Source: CAWGGS01 sp963822095 (GTDB lineage Bacteria; Desulfobacterota; Desulfobulbia; Desulfobulbales; Desulfocapsaceae). Taken from it: a DNA stretch of 64,000 bases. Within the stretch, counting starts at the first letter, position 1. The number at the start of each line of letters is the position of its first letter. The notes beneath the pieces are model-generated. The model was given only the letters and a program-made list of their open reading frames with translations, searched no databases and was not told the DNA's origin. The stretch lies in assembly GCA_963822095.1 (NCBI GenBank), contig CAWGGS010000033.1, positions 1-64,000 on the forward strand, in the 5' to 3' direction. Below, piece after piece: positions 27,252-35,228 of this stretch. The position numbers were made by a program, and so were the translations under genes.

Positions 27252-28037
27252 TCAATTGTCTTGGATCGCCATAGTGTTGATTACCTTCTTGACTCCTTGA
27301 ACGTCCATCACCAATTTAGTGGCCAGGTCCTTCTCAGCTGCGTTTTTTGCCGTGCCGCCCAAGTTGACAACCCCTTTCTCAGTCTTGACTGTGGTGTTAA
27401 GGGCACTGGTCGATCTGTGGTAGAATAAAGTCGTCTTGACCAGAGCGGTAATAGACGCATCATCAATCGATTCCCCAAGGGTGTCTATCTTCACCCCCAT
27501 TGATTTTTCACCTGGCTTCATTGCGGCAGCTGACACTGTCATTTCATTGTTAACGGCTTTAACACCTTCAACATCCTTGGCATATTCTGTGGTCAGTTCC
27601 TTTTGCGCTTCATTGACCGTTTTTCCACGCAGAGTGACTGTGCCGTCGTCGACAGAAACCTTGGTTGCAACGGCATCTACGTTCCTGTGGAACAGAAGGG
27701 TTGTTTTCACTTTGGCAACAAGCCACGCATTAGAAAACTCTGCAGGAGCTTCGTCTTTTATTTTGAGTTGATTTTTAACGCTTTTTATTCCCGGCTGGCT
27801 GGCAACGGTCTCCTCGGCCAGTAATTTGTGGGATTCCTCTGAAACGGTTCCGGTTAAGGTGACCACGCCATCTTTGGACTTGACGGTAATATCATCACCC
27901 TTGAGATAAGTCTTGAAGTTATATGACTGTTGCACGGATGTTTCGACATCCTTATCTGAGGCAAACAGAGGAGTACCGATGAATAACAAGGAAGTCAGGA
28001 TCAAGATCAGTGCTAAACAATATGGTGTCTTTTTCAT
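27252..28037 (-). CDS. BON-domain (OsmY-like) periplasmic protein
   Basis: The protein has 261 residues with a signal peptide (ALILILTSLLFIGTPLFA before SDKD) and an SD AAGGAC. Three BON domains follow: ~34-94 (YLKGDDITVKSKDGVVTLTG), ~105-170 (LLFHRNVDAVATKVSVDDGT) and ~195-260 (LFYHRSTSALNTTVKTEKG). BON domains bind phospholipid surfaces, and OsmY-type proteins protect the envelope under osmotic stress. It is the last gene of the minus-strand unit beginning at 29967. A paralogue without a signal peptide is at 57862-58704. Confidence 0.85.
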   Translation of the reverse strand: MKKTPYCLALILILTSLLFIGTPLFASDKDVETSVQQSYNFKTYLKGDDITVKSKDGVVTLTGTVSEESHKLLAEETVASQPGIKSVKNQLKIKDEAPAEFSNAWLVAKVKTTLLFHRNVDAVATKVSVDDGTVTLRGKTVNEAQKELTTEYAKDVEGVKAVNNEMTVSAAAMKPGEKSMGVKIDTLGESIDDASITALVKTTLFYHRSTSALNTTVKTEKGVVNLGGTAKNAAEKDLATKLVMDVQGVKKVINTMAIQDN

Positions 28038-28144
28038 GATATTTGTTGTCCTTTTTTACGGGAATTTTGCCAAAGCTCTATTCTTGAGATCTGATTTTCC
28101 CAAACTTTTCTACCCGGGGTTGTGGTGATGAGGTGTCCCACCGG

Positions 28145-28175
28145 AAATGGTGCCGGTATCTCACCGGCACCATTT
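28145..28175 (-). terminator. Strong hairpin between the beta-barrel and BON genes
   Basis: The arms AAATGGTGCCGG and CCGGCACCATTT form a 12-bp perfect stem with a 7-nt loop, just after the stop codon at 28180. There is no strong T-run, so it may be an attenuator or an mRNA end-protecting stem between genes of one operon. Confidence 0.55.
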
Positions 28176-28179
28176 ATCC

Positions 28180-29109
28180 TTAGAATCTGTATCGAATTCC
28201 AAGACCGAAACGTCCTTCGTCCCTCATGGTGTCTAATTCATCAACTGCAGAACGTACTTCAAACAAGAGGCTCGTTCTGTTCCACATGCTGTTTGTATCT
28301 TCAGACAATCGATATTCAATTTCAGCAATCAGATCCATCTGGCCACCGTCACCGGACCAGTACCCGCCACCGAATCCGACAGAAAATCTGGTCCAACTGT
28401 ATTCCAATAGTGCATCAGCGACAAAGGCGCTCTCGCCATAATCACCATGCAGGTGGCCGAAACCACCGACAAGTCCTATAACGGACCAATTTTCTCGCAG
28501 GGGTATTTCATACCCTATGCGGGCAAAGGCATAGCTCTCCGGATCAAAGGTATACGCAAGACCCCCATCCACCAGGAATCCGCCTGCCATCTTTTGAGGA
28601 ACCACCGTAACCGGCGGTGGCGCAACTACCGGTGCTGCGACAACCTCCACAGCTGTGACGTCTTTCAATGCAACATTGCCGCATCCATAGGGAACGACAA
28701 ATTCATAGCGGTTCTGATCCTTAGTAATGTAAAAGCGGAAGGCCTCGAAAGGTTCATCTCCCCCCCAGGTTACATCCCTGGCGACTAAAACAGGACCCTT
28801 GCCTTTCTTTTTGAAGAGCATCCATTGCATGGTTTCCCCGGGCTGGATGGAAATGGATTCGATTTTCGTGGTGGGGAATTGCTCGGCAAATGCCGGGTAG
28901 AGATCAGAAGCGCCGGCCTTGGAAAAACCGGTTCTCAGGTCGGAATCCCTGGTTTCCACAAGAGTCTTAAGGTTTGCCTCAGTACGCAAAGGCGGCGAGT
29001 AAAAGGGACTTACACCGATCCTTTTCAGGGTCATGGCGCCAAAACCTGTTGACGCACAGCCCAAAAAAAGACAGGTGATTACCGTAAAAACGAACTTTTT
29101 TTTCTGCAT
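28180..29109 (-). CDS. Outer-membrane beta-barrel protein with N-terminal envelope domain
   Basis: The start at 29109 (AAGGAGAGAGAA before the ATG) gives 309 residues with a signal peptide ending near GCASTGFGA; the cysteine might also be lipidated. A first domain (~30-135) is a beta-rich part of unknown type; a proline/valine linker (VVAAPVVAPPPVTVVP) follows. The C-terminal ~160 residues are alternating short beta strands (FARIGYEIPLRENWSVIGLVGG, GFGGGYWSGDGG) and end in GIRYRF, the terminal aromatic typical of outer-membrane barrels. It lies in the sigma-54-type unit with small stress proteins; its ligand is not known. Confidence 0.7.
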   Translation of the reverse strand: MQKKKFVFTVITCLFLGCASTGFGAMTLKRIGVSPFYSPPLRTEANLKTLVETRDSDLRTGFSKAGASDLYPAFAEQFPTTKIESISIQPGETMQWMLFKKKGKGPVLVARDVTWGGDEPFEAFRFYITKDQNRYEFVVPYGCGNVALKDVTAVEVVAAPVVAPPPVTVVPQKMAGGFLVDGGLAYTFDPESYAFARIGYEIPLRENWSVIGLVGGFGHLHGDYGESAFVADALLEYSWTRFSVGFGGGYWSGDGGQMDLIAEIEYRLSEDTNSMWNRTSLLFEVRSAVDELDTMRDEGRFGLGIRYRF

Positions 29110-29189
29110 TTCTCTCTCCTTGATGTGGATGTTGGTTACACTGAAGTCTCTTGGAATGACTCTTCGATCCAAGGTGGTTGTAGTTTCAT

Positions 29190-29480
29190 TTATTGTTTAA
29201 ACTTGGCAATGGTATCTCGAACGGCTGTGCTCAATGAACTCCAGGCACTCTCCATACCGCCTTTAAGCCGCTCCCGCCCTTCAGCACCTGCTTCTGACAC
29301 TTCTTTCAGTTTGGCCTTCGTGGCTTCCACTTTCTGTTCGAGTTCTGCAGCTTGTTCCGCATATTTGATCTGAGCATCGGCTACGGAACTCTTGGCTTGA
29401 GCCTTCAACTCGGCAAGTTTCGCCTGGGCGAGTTCCACCTCAGCCTCCACCTTCTGTTTGAAGGCTTCCTGCGTATCCAT
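29190..29480 (-). CDS. Small alanine/lysine-rich coiled-coil protein
   Basis: The protein has 96 residues, almost all amphipathic helix (FKQKVEAEVELAQAKLAEL, KYAEQAAELEQKVEATKAKL) with a short C-terminal helix. It has no signal peptide. The ribosome site is GGGAGACGAATT before the ATG. Such sequences resemble LEA-like or membrane-binding stress proteins, but I cannot name a family. It sits between the two-helix membrane protein gene and the beta-barrel gene in one operon. Confidence 0.7.
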   Translation of the reverse strand: MDTQEAFKQKVEAEVELAQAKLAELKAQAKSSVADAQIKYAEQAAELEQKVEATKAKLKEVSEAGAEGRERLKGGMESAWSSLSTAVRDTIAKFKQ

Positions 29481-29498
29481 AATTCGTCTCCCTTGAAT

Positions 29499-29720
29499 TT
29501 AGTTCCGCTTGCCCTTGAAAAACAGGAGCGTGCCACCGACCACAATCGCCGCCACTCCGGCCCCAATAGGGATGTTGACTGTCTTCGTATCCTTTACCGT
29601 CAACTCGATTGGTCCCACCTTGGCTTTCGTGGTGTCCTTGGTGTAGCTGAAGCCGCCATACACCAATGCCAGGATGCCAGCCCCGATCAGAGCGATCGCC
29701 GCAATTTTTAGCGCGTTCAT
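29499..29720 (-). CDS. Small two-helix inner-membrane protein
   Basis: The protein has 73 residues: helix 1 (~5-25, IAAIALIGAGILALVYGGFSY), a short beta-like loop (KVGPIELTVKDTKTVNIP) and helix 2 (~50-68, GAGVAAIVVGGTLLFF). The ribosome site AGGAGGAAATAAA-ATG is strong. Small proteins with this plan are frequent in proteobacterial stress operons, close to DUF3185 in size, but the family name is not certain. It is the second gene of the unit begun by the DUF3309 gene. Confidence 0.75.
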   Translation of the reverse strand: MNALKIAAIALIGAGILALVYGGFSYTKDTTKAKVGPIELTVKDTKTVNIPIGAGVAAIVVGGTLLFFKGKRN

Positions 29721-29808
29721 TTTATTTCCTCCTTGTTTCTTCTCTTTTGGTTGTACCGGTTTCCAACCGAAACAATTTTCAAGCTCTGAAGTTTGCTTTT
29801 GATCCCGG

Positions 29809-29967
29809 CTAAATTTTGCCTAACAACAAAAGAACAACGACGATAAACACTATCAAGCCAACCCCTCCGGAGGGAGCATATCCCCATGACCTGCTATGCG
29901 GCCAGATCGGAATTATTCCTATAAGCGCCAGTATCAGGATTATGATTAAGATTGTGCCAATGGACAT
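29809..29967 (-). CDS. DUF3309-family small membrane protein (52 residues)
   Basis: An open frame of 52 codons starts at 29967 behind GGGAGGTGGAATC. The product has an N-terminal membrane helix (GTILIIILILALIGIIP), the DUF3309 signature WPHSRSWGYAPSGG and a second helix (GLIVFIVVVLLLLG). DUF3309 proteins are small, widely spread and uncharacterised, often in stress-related loci. It is the first gene after the sigma-54 promoter candidate at 30118-30133, ~150 bp upstream, and so probably leads the operon that continues through 29720, 29480, 29109 and 28037. Confidence 0.85.
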   Translation of the reverse strand: MSIGTILIIILILALIGIIPIWPHSRSWGYAPSGGVGLIVFIVVVLLLLGKI

Positions 29968-30117
29968 GATTCCACCTCCCGTAAAATTCTCATTTTTAAG
30001 CCTTTGGCGGGATTACCTTTCTTACATCTTCTTTTCATGTTCTCCCGGTGGCCCTGGCATGGATGGTCATTACAGGGTTTTCAAAAGGCAGCCGATGTAA
30101 TGGACTGCTTTGTAATT

Positions 30118-30133
30118 AGCAATTTTAGGGCCA
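30118..30133 (-). promoter_or_regulatory. Sigma-54 promoter candidate, DUF3309 operon
   Basis: On the minus strand TGGCCCTAAAATTGCT matches TGGCAC-N5-TTGCW with one change in the -24 box and a full -12 box. The activator site begins 102 bp further upstream. The first gene starts 150 bp downstream. Confidence 0.65.
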
Positions 30134-30234
30134 GTCTCTCAATACCCCATGTCACCTTATGCAATATGTTGTTTTTTTTACAAATACCAACAAAATGTTG
30201 TATCCTCTGAAGACACGAATAGCCTTGAAATAAA

Positions 30235-30266
30235 GGTCATATTTGCTCAAGTGGTGATATATGACC
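30235..30266. promoter_or_regulatory. Double palindromic activator site upstream of the DUF3309 operon
   Basis: The two halves GGTCATATTTGCTC and GGTGATATATGACC are separated by 4 bp. The spacing to the -24 box is 102 bp, as at the other three promoters. Confidence 0.7.
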
Positions 30267-30439
30267 TTTATTTTTTTAAAGGCATCGCTATCTGAACTGA
30301 TCCACTTTCTTTACAATGACGGGTTTCCCTAACCAAGACGGCAAAATAGAGAATATTATGCGTTAGGCGGAACCGTGTCCTTTTTAGAGCCATATCCGTT
30401 ATTCGTCGGTTTGAACCTTCAGGAAAGCCTCTGCCGCAA

Positions 30440-31189
30440 TCAGGCTTTCCTCCCGACTCCCTGAACAAGGGAAAACACAATCAGGACAAAGACAAAAACA
30501 AGCGTACACGTTAAAAGAATTGGGGAGTTTTCCTCCATGGCAGGAATTTCATGGCCGATGAACGTATAGATAATCGTAGCGGGGAGCATACCCAAAGCAG
30601 TACCTAAGACAAAAGCCCAGAGGCGAATGCCGCTTAATCCGGCCATATAGCTGATAACATCAAAAGAGACAAATGGCAGCAATCTGGCTACAAGAATAAC
30701 ATAGAATCCCTTTTTTTCGCCTGCATGCTGTATGAACTCAACGGTTTTTTGATTGCGGACTATTTTCCTTAAAGCTACATTCCCAAAAAGGCGTGCAATG
30801 TAGAAGGCAGTCAATGCTCCCAGCAGGGCACCGATCCATGATATTAACGCGCCCCAGAAACCGCCGAAAACCATACCGTTGGCAGCCGTTATCAAAAATG
30901 CCGGAATAGGCGCTATAATAGCCTGGGTAATCATAAGCAGGATACTCATAAGGGGTGCGGCCATTCCCCAGGAACGGATCAACTGGATGACTTGATCCAT
31001 ATTTCCGATTATCAAAAGAGAACAGTTCTTTTCAAAATGATGATGAAGAGTAAAAAAAACGGCGAGGAACACACCAAGGAGTATTGCAAAAAGAATGTGA
31101 TGGAAAGCTTTCCCGTTATCGGTTCCGGCATACGCTAAACCGATTATAAGAATTCCCAGAAATAAAAGGACTATGCTGTAAATACCCAT
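30440..31189 (-). CDS. TVP38/TMEM64-family (DedA-like) membrane protein
   Basis: The protein has 249 residues and about six membrane segments. The conserved central part reads PIPAFLITAANGMVFGGFWGALISW and ARLLPFVSFDVISYMAGLSGI, the two re-entrant motifs of the DedA/VTT fold, with Arg and Pro at the usual places. DedA-type proteins are now seen as lipid scramblases or flippases of the inner membrane. It stands alone between repeat copy C and the DUF3309 promoter region on the minus strand. Confidence 0.87.
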   Translation of the reverse strand: MGIYSIVLLFLGILIIGLAYAGTDNGKAFHHILFAILLGVFLAVFFTLHHHFEKNCSLLIIGNMDQVIQLIRSWGMAAPLMSILLMITQAIIAPIPAFLITAANGMVFGGFWGALISWIGALLGALTAFYIARLFGNVALRKIVRNQKTVEFIQHAGEKKGFYVILVARLLPFVSFDVISYMAGLSGIRLWAFVLGTALGMLPATIIYTFIGHEIPAMEENSPILLTCTLVFVFVLIVFSLVQGVGRKA

Positions 31190-31739
31190 CTCAACTTTCC
31201 GTATTATGATAAGAATTAGAAATAATATGATTTTTTAAGTTATTTCAGCAGGCAATTCCCGAAGAAGCTAGAATTCAGGAGAAAACCCTTCAAAGTCAAC
31301 CAAGCCGGCTCCTGATTCCTGAATTCATAATACCATCTAAAAAATACAACTCCATTCGGTTATGAAAACGGGTTCATCCGACTCAAACGTACTTTTCTAT
31401 AACCCAATGAGGTGGAGATCGTCGTTTGCGGGCGCATCACGGAGGCCCGACTGGGAAACATATCAGGCCCGGAGGGTTGTGGATAGGACGTCCGCAACTG
31501 ACAGCAGGCCAGGGACGGCCTCCGTCAGCCGTGGCTCCCAGGCGATAAGGCCGCAGGGCGGTGACCGAAAGCGATAATCTCTACCGGGTTAATTCTTTCA
31601 ACTTTTCCAAAGTACGCAAAAACCGGAAAGTTGAGTTCGTAATTGTTGGCCGGGACTGCCCAAATGGTGCCACACCCCGTAAGATGTAAGCGTTACCTGG
31701 GGAAAAGCACTTGCTTTCCCCCAATGGAGATTCCCGCAT
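31190..31739. other. Gene-poor stretch with MITE copy C
   Basis: The repeat element fills 31371-31626. A hairpin (GGGGAAA/TTTCCCC, ~31698-31721) lies just past the ftsH stop codon and could end that transcript. Nothing else is seen. Confidence 0.45.
31371..31626 (+). repeat. MITE-like element, copy C
   Basis: This element of ~256 bp starts with GGTTCATCCGACTCAAACGT; the right end (AACTTTTCCAAAGTACGC) is partly worn. Inside are GACAGCAGGCCAGGGACGG and GGCGATAAGGCCGC as in copies A and B, but the GC stem is damaged (TGTGGATAGGACGTCCGCA). Confidence 0.72.
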
Positions 31740-33740
31740 TCAGACCGTCGGGGTTTGGGTGGATCTCTCTGTTTTTCCGGAATGGTCCACATTGTCCTCA
31801 TCGCTTTTTCCGGCATCGTTCCGGGATGGCTGCTCAGGTGATACGATCGCCGTTTTGGATGTGGCTGCCGACAGCATCTTCCTCAGCTCCTCTCCCTGAA
31901 CACTTTCCTTTTCAGACAGGAGATGGGCCAGATCATTCAAGACGTCCCGCTTCTCTGAGAGAATCTTCCGCACACGCTGGTGGGCCTCCTCGACAAATCG
32001 GGCGACCTCTTCATCAATCTGGGCCGCCTTGGCCTCACTGAAATTGTTTCCGGGAGCAAAACCTTCCGGCAGAAACATCGATTGCCGGGGGCGCTCATAA
32101 CTCACCAGCCCCAGCCGCTCGCTCATGCCGTATTCCGTGACCATGGACCGGGCAATGTCCGAGGCCCGCTGCAGGTCATTCTGGGCCCCGGTCGATATTT
32201 CGTCAAAAACAAGCTCCTCCGCCACCCTGCCGCCGAGCAAAACAGCCAACCGGTCCAGCAGTTCCGAGCGCGTCATGAGAAAGCGGTCCTCGGTGGGCTG
32301 TTGCTGGGTGTAGCCAAGAGCCGCAACCCCACGGGGAATAATGGAGACCTTATGCACCGGGTCGGCATGCTCGACGGATTCTGCCACAATGGCATGTCCG
32401 GACTCATGGAAGGCGATGATTTCTTTCTCCTGCACATTCATCACCCGGTTTTTTTTCTGCAGACCGGCAATAACCCGGTCGATGGCTTCGTCGAAATCGA
32501 TCGGCTCGACCATCTCTTTATCGTTTCTGGCAGCCAGCAATGCGGCTTCATTGATAATATTGGCCAGGTCTGCCCCGACAAAGCCCGGGGTACGGCCGGC
32601 GATCTTGCCGAGGTCGACATCGGGACCCAGGGTCACATCCTTGGAATGGATTTTCAGGATGGCTTCTCGTCCATGGATATCCGGTCGGTCGACCAGGACC
32701 TGCCGATCAAACCGCCCGGGCCGCAGCAAGGCGGGATCGAGGATTTCCGGCCTGTTGGTGGCGGCCATGATAATGACCCCTTTATTGGTTTCAAATCCGT
32801 CCATCTCCACGAGAAGCTGATTCAGCGTCTGCTCCCGTTCATCATGCCCACCCATGGCATTCATCCCCCGGGCCTTGCCCAGGGCGTCCAGTTCATCGAT
32901 GAAGATGATGCAGGGCGCTTGGGTTGCAGCCTGGGAAAAAAGATCGCGAACCCGGGCTGCGCCCACGCCGACGAACATTTCCACAAACTCAGACCCGCTG
33001 ATGCTGAAGAACGGCACCTTGGCTTCCCCGGCCACGGCCCTGGCCAGAAGGGTTTTCCCGGTTCCCGGAGGGCCGACCAGGAGCACCCCTTTGGGAATCC
33101 TTCCCCCCAGCTTCTGGGATTTTTCCGGAGTACTCAAGAATTCGACCACTTCCTGGAGTTCTTCTTTCGCCTCATCGATGCCGGCGACATCAGCAAAGGA
33201 GACCTTGATGTCGCTCTCGGCAAAAATCTTGGCCTTGCTCTTGGCAAACGACATGACCCCCATTCCGGGTCCCATCTTTTTCATCGCAAATCGCCAGATC
33301 AGAAAAAAAATGACCAGTGGGAAAATCCAGGAGAGGATGCCGACAAGAAATTTATTTTCGTATTTCCCGGCATAACTGACCTTGCGTTCATCCAATTCCT
33401 TTACCAGGCCGGGATCAGCCACCCGGATGGTCGTAACCTTCTTATCAGGGGGACCTGTCAGCGTTGCCTTGATAGTATCAGGACCGATGGTCAATGCCGA
33501 CAGTTTGCCTTCGGTAAGGTATTGCTTGAATTGGCTGTAGGGAATCGTCTCCACCTTGTCGGAAAAGATGAAAGGCTGCAGATAAGAAAATAAAAGCATG
33601 GCCAACAGGACATACCAGATACTGAAACGGGTCTTTGGAGGCAAGCTATTCTCGTCTTTTTGCGTGGGCCCCAGGCCAACCAACGAACGAAGTTGGTCTG
33701 TCAGTGTCTCCGGCGGTTTGTTCTTTTCTTCTGACGACAT
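31740..33740 (-). CDS. ftsH: ATP-dependent zinc metalloprotease FtsH
   Basis: I place the start at 33740 (GAGGAA six bases upstream), which gives 666 residues. Two membrane helices flank a periplasmic domain (~40-160). The AAA+ domain has GPPGTGKT, FIDELDALG and the second region of homology ATNRPEILDPALLRPGRFD. The protease domain has HESGH, the zinc site. FtsH degrades damaged or surplus membrane and cytosolic proteins. It follows the DUF1207 gene by 71 bp on the same strand, so it is probably under the sigma-54 candidate at 35080-35095. It may be an accessory stress copy besides the housekeeping one, but this cannot be shown here. Confidence 0.95.
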   Translation of the reverse strand: MSSEEKNKPPETLTDQLRSLVGLGPTQKDENSLPPKTRFSIWYVLLAMLLFSYLQPFIFSDKVETIPYSQFKQYLTEGKLSALTIGPDTIKATLTGPPDKKVTTIRVADPGLVKELDERKVSYAGKYENKFLVGILSWIFPLVIFFLIWRFAMKKMGPGMGVMSFAKSKAKIFAESDIKVSFADVAGIDEAKEELQEVVEFLSTPEKSQKLGGRIPKGVLLVGPPGTGKTLLARAVAGEAKVPFFSISGSEFVEMFVGVGAARVRDLFSQAATQAPCIIFIDELDALGKARGMNAMGGHDEREQTLNQLLVEMDGFETNKGVIIMAATNRPEILDPALLRPGRFDRQVLVDRPDIHGREAILKIHSKDVTLGPDVDLGKIAGRTPGFVGADLANIINEAALLAARNDKEMVEPIDFDEAIDRVIAGLQKKNRVMNVQEKEIIAFHESGHAIVAESVEHADPVHKVSIIPRGVAALGYTQQQPTEDRFLMTRSELLDRLAVLLGGRVAEELVFDEISTGAQNDLQRASDIARSMVTEYGMSERLGLVSYERPRQSMFLPEGFAPGNNFSEAKAAQIDEEVARFVEEAHQRVRKILSEKRDVLNDLAHLLSEKESVQGEELRKMLSAATSKTAIVSPEQPSRNDAGKSDEDNVDHSGKTERSTQTPTV

Positions 33741-33811
33741 TTTTGATTCCTCTTTTATAGGCCGCAAACCCCATAATTTCTGTTGTTTTTCTTGACCGGC
33801 CAAACACTCAG

Positions 33812-34945
33812 CTAGAAGCCCAGTGAGACTCCAAGGCCGAGGTATTCAACCTTGTTTTTGTAAAACTGGCCATACGGATCATACCCGTTGTAATATTCGG
33901 CCATGACCCGCAGCTGTCGCTGTCCCGGTTCGGGATGCCCAAACTCGAGTCCGGCCTTGATACTGCTATCAATGTCCCAGTCATGCTCCTCCAGACTCTT
34001 CATATCCACTCCGCCGATCAACCTGCCGTTCCAGAAGAGCGGTTTGCTGTCTCGATACTCGATCCCCCAGTGGGTACTCGCAGGCTTGAGATCGGCCGGT
34101 TCTTTATGGAGCAGGTACTCTCCTCCGCCGTATACCCGCCACTCATGCCAATCACGGGAATAGATCAGCTCAAGGGATTCAAAACTGAGGTTGACCCGTT
34201 CCGGAGGATTGGCGCTCAGGAGGAGTTCATCTCCCAGATGCGAGCTTTGATGATACAAACGAAAACGGATCGAATTGTCGCCATACCGGTAGGTAAGGGG
34301 AATGCCGATGGTATAATCTGCGTTCTGAAGGTCGGAGGAGGCGCTGTCGAGGTTGAATTGGGCGAACAGAGCACCTTCCACACTCAACTGCAGGCCATCT
34401 CCGTCAGTACTGCCAAAGAATCTGTACAAACCGAATGTTTCTCCGAAACCGACCGAGGCCTTGGTATATTTTGCTCCTACAGACCTGAAGCTGCCGATAT
34501 TGACAAAGAACTGCGGCTGTTTCGGGTCGGCTATCAGCGGCTGGAACAAGTCGCCAGTTGGAAAGGCCTTCCCTTGCCCGGTGATTCCCAGAAAACTGCT
34601 TTCAGCAACAGATTTGCCGTCGGCCTGAGGTTTGACCACAATTGTAATCTCCATAAGTCCGTCAATTGCGCCCAGCTGTTTATCGACCGCCTCCCTTCGC
34701 ATCGGGTCATCCTTAAACAGGATAATCGTGGTAACCCCATTGACTATCTTTAAAACATAACTTTCTCTCTCCCAGTGCAGATCCCGCTCAAGGATTGAGG
34801 CCACATAGCCTGTCAAAAATGCATCACTGGTTCTGACGGCCGCTGTTACAGCAGAAGAAGGCAGAAGGAACGCAAGACAGAGAAATGCAACGCAGAGGTG
34901 ACCGGAGGCTTTGAGAGAGGTGGTGATACTCGACGGTATGGTCAC
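33812..34945 (-). CDS. DUF1207 outer-membrane protein with N-terminal BON-like region
   Basis: The protein has 377 residues and a GTG start with GGAGG five bases upstream. A signal peptide (CVAFLCLAFLLPSSAVTA) is followed by a region ~38-105 that resembles a BON/hyperosmotic fold (LHWERESYVLKIVNGVTTII). The DUF1207 signature PTGDLFQPLIADPKQPQF lies at ~130, and then ~200 residues of beta strands end in GLGVSLGF, typical of an outer-membrane barrel. The role is unknown. It starts the DUF1207-ftsH unit; a sigma-54 candidate lies 135 bp upstream. Confidence 0.8.
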   Translation of the reverse strand: MTIPSSITTSLKASGHLCVAFLCLAFLLPSSAVTAAVRTSDAFLTGYVASILERDLHWERESYVLKIVNGVTTIILFKDDPMRREAVDKQLGAIDGLMEITIVVKPQADGKSVAESSFLGITGQGKAFPTGDLFQPLIADPKQPQFFVNIGSFRSVGAKYTKASVGFGETFGLYRFFGSTDGDGLQLSVEGALFAQFNLDSASSDLQNADYTIGIPLTYRYGDNSIRFRLYHQSSHLGDELLLSANPPERVNLSFESLELIYSRDWHEWRVYGGGEYLLHKEPADLKPASTHWGIEYRDSKPLFWNGRLIGGVDMKSLEEHDWDIDSSIKAGLEFGHPEPGQRQLRVMAEYYNGYDPYGQFYKNKVEYLGLGVSLGF

Positions 34946-35079
34946 TTAATCCTCCGCAGGATTAATTCGATATGGGTGGAGAGATTCCCCTTCTCTTTTT
35001 CTTATGGACGCTGGAAACAACGGGCGTACGTGAAATACCCGCCGGAAGACGGTACTGCTCTTGACTCCCCTGCATTTGA

Positions 35080-35095
35080 TGCAATCTTTATGCCC
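35080..35095 (-). promoter_or_regulatory. Sigma-54 promoter candidate, DUF1207-ftsH unit
   Basis: On the minus strand GGGCATAAAGATTGCA keeps the -24 GG and the full -12 TTGCA but differs from TGGCAC at two positions. The activator site begins 103 bp further upstream. Confidence 0.55.
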
Positions 35096-35197
35096 GGTCC
35101 CTGACACTTCCTCATCCGTTTTCCATCATATTGATTTTCAAGAATAATAAGCTTTAAAACACCTCTGTAGCGCGGGTGATAACGGTCGGAAAAAAAA

Positions 35198-35228
35198 GAT
35201 CATGTGTAACCGATGGTCATATGTGACC
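35198..35228. promoter_or_regulatory. Double palindromic activator site upstream of DUF1207-ftsH
   Basis: The halves GATCATGTGTAACC and GGTCATATGTGACC are separated by 3 bp. The second half overlaps the last codons and stop of the antiporter gene (NGHI-stop). Confidence 0.65.

Larger units (their letters stand above)
29968..30439. other. Promoter region upstream of the DUF3309 operon
   Basis: No gene is seen. The stretch holds the sigma-54 promoter candidate (30118-30133) and the activator site (30235-30266). Further right it is the downstream region of the TVP38 gene. Confidence 0.5.

Noticed and set aside
29950..29965. TGGCAC inside the start of the DUF3309 gene as a sigma-54 promoter
   Set aside because: The -12 part is TAATC instead of TTGC, and it lies within the coding region.
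31980..33593. A 537-codon open frame on the plus strand opposite ftsH
   Set aside because: It is a mirror of a strongly conserved gene; the protein has no recognisable motif and no ribosome site.
31740..33740. A transmissible locus of stress tolerance (LHR/tLST) because of ftsH
   Set aside because: The other marker genes of that island (small heat-shock proteins, ClpK, YfdX, HdeD, PsiE) are absent; only FtsH is shared.
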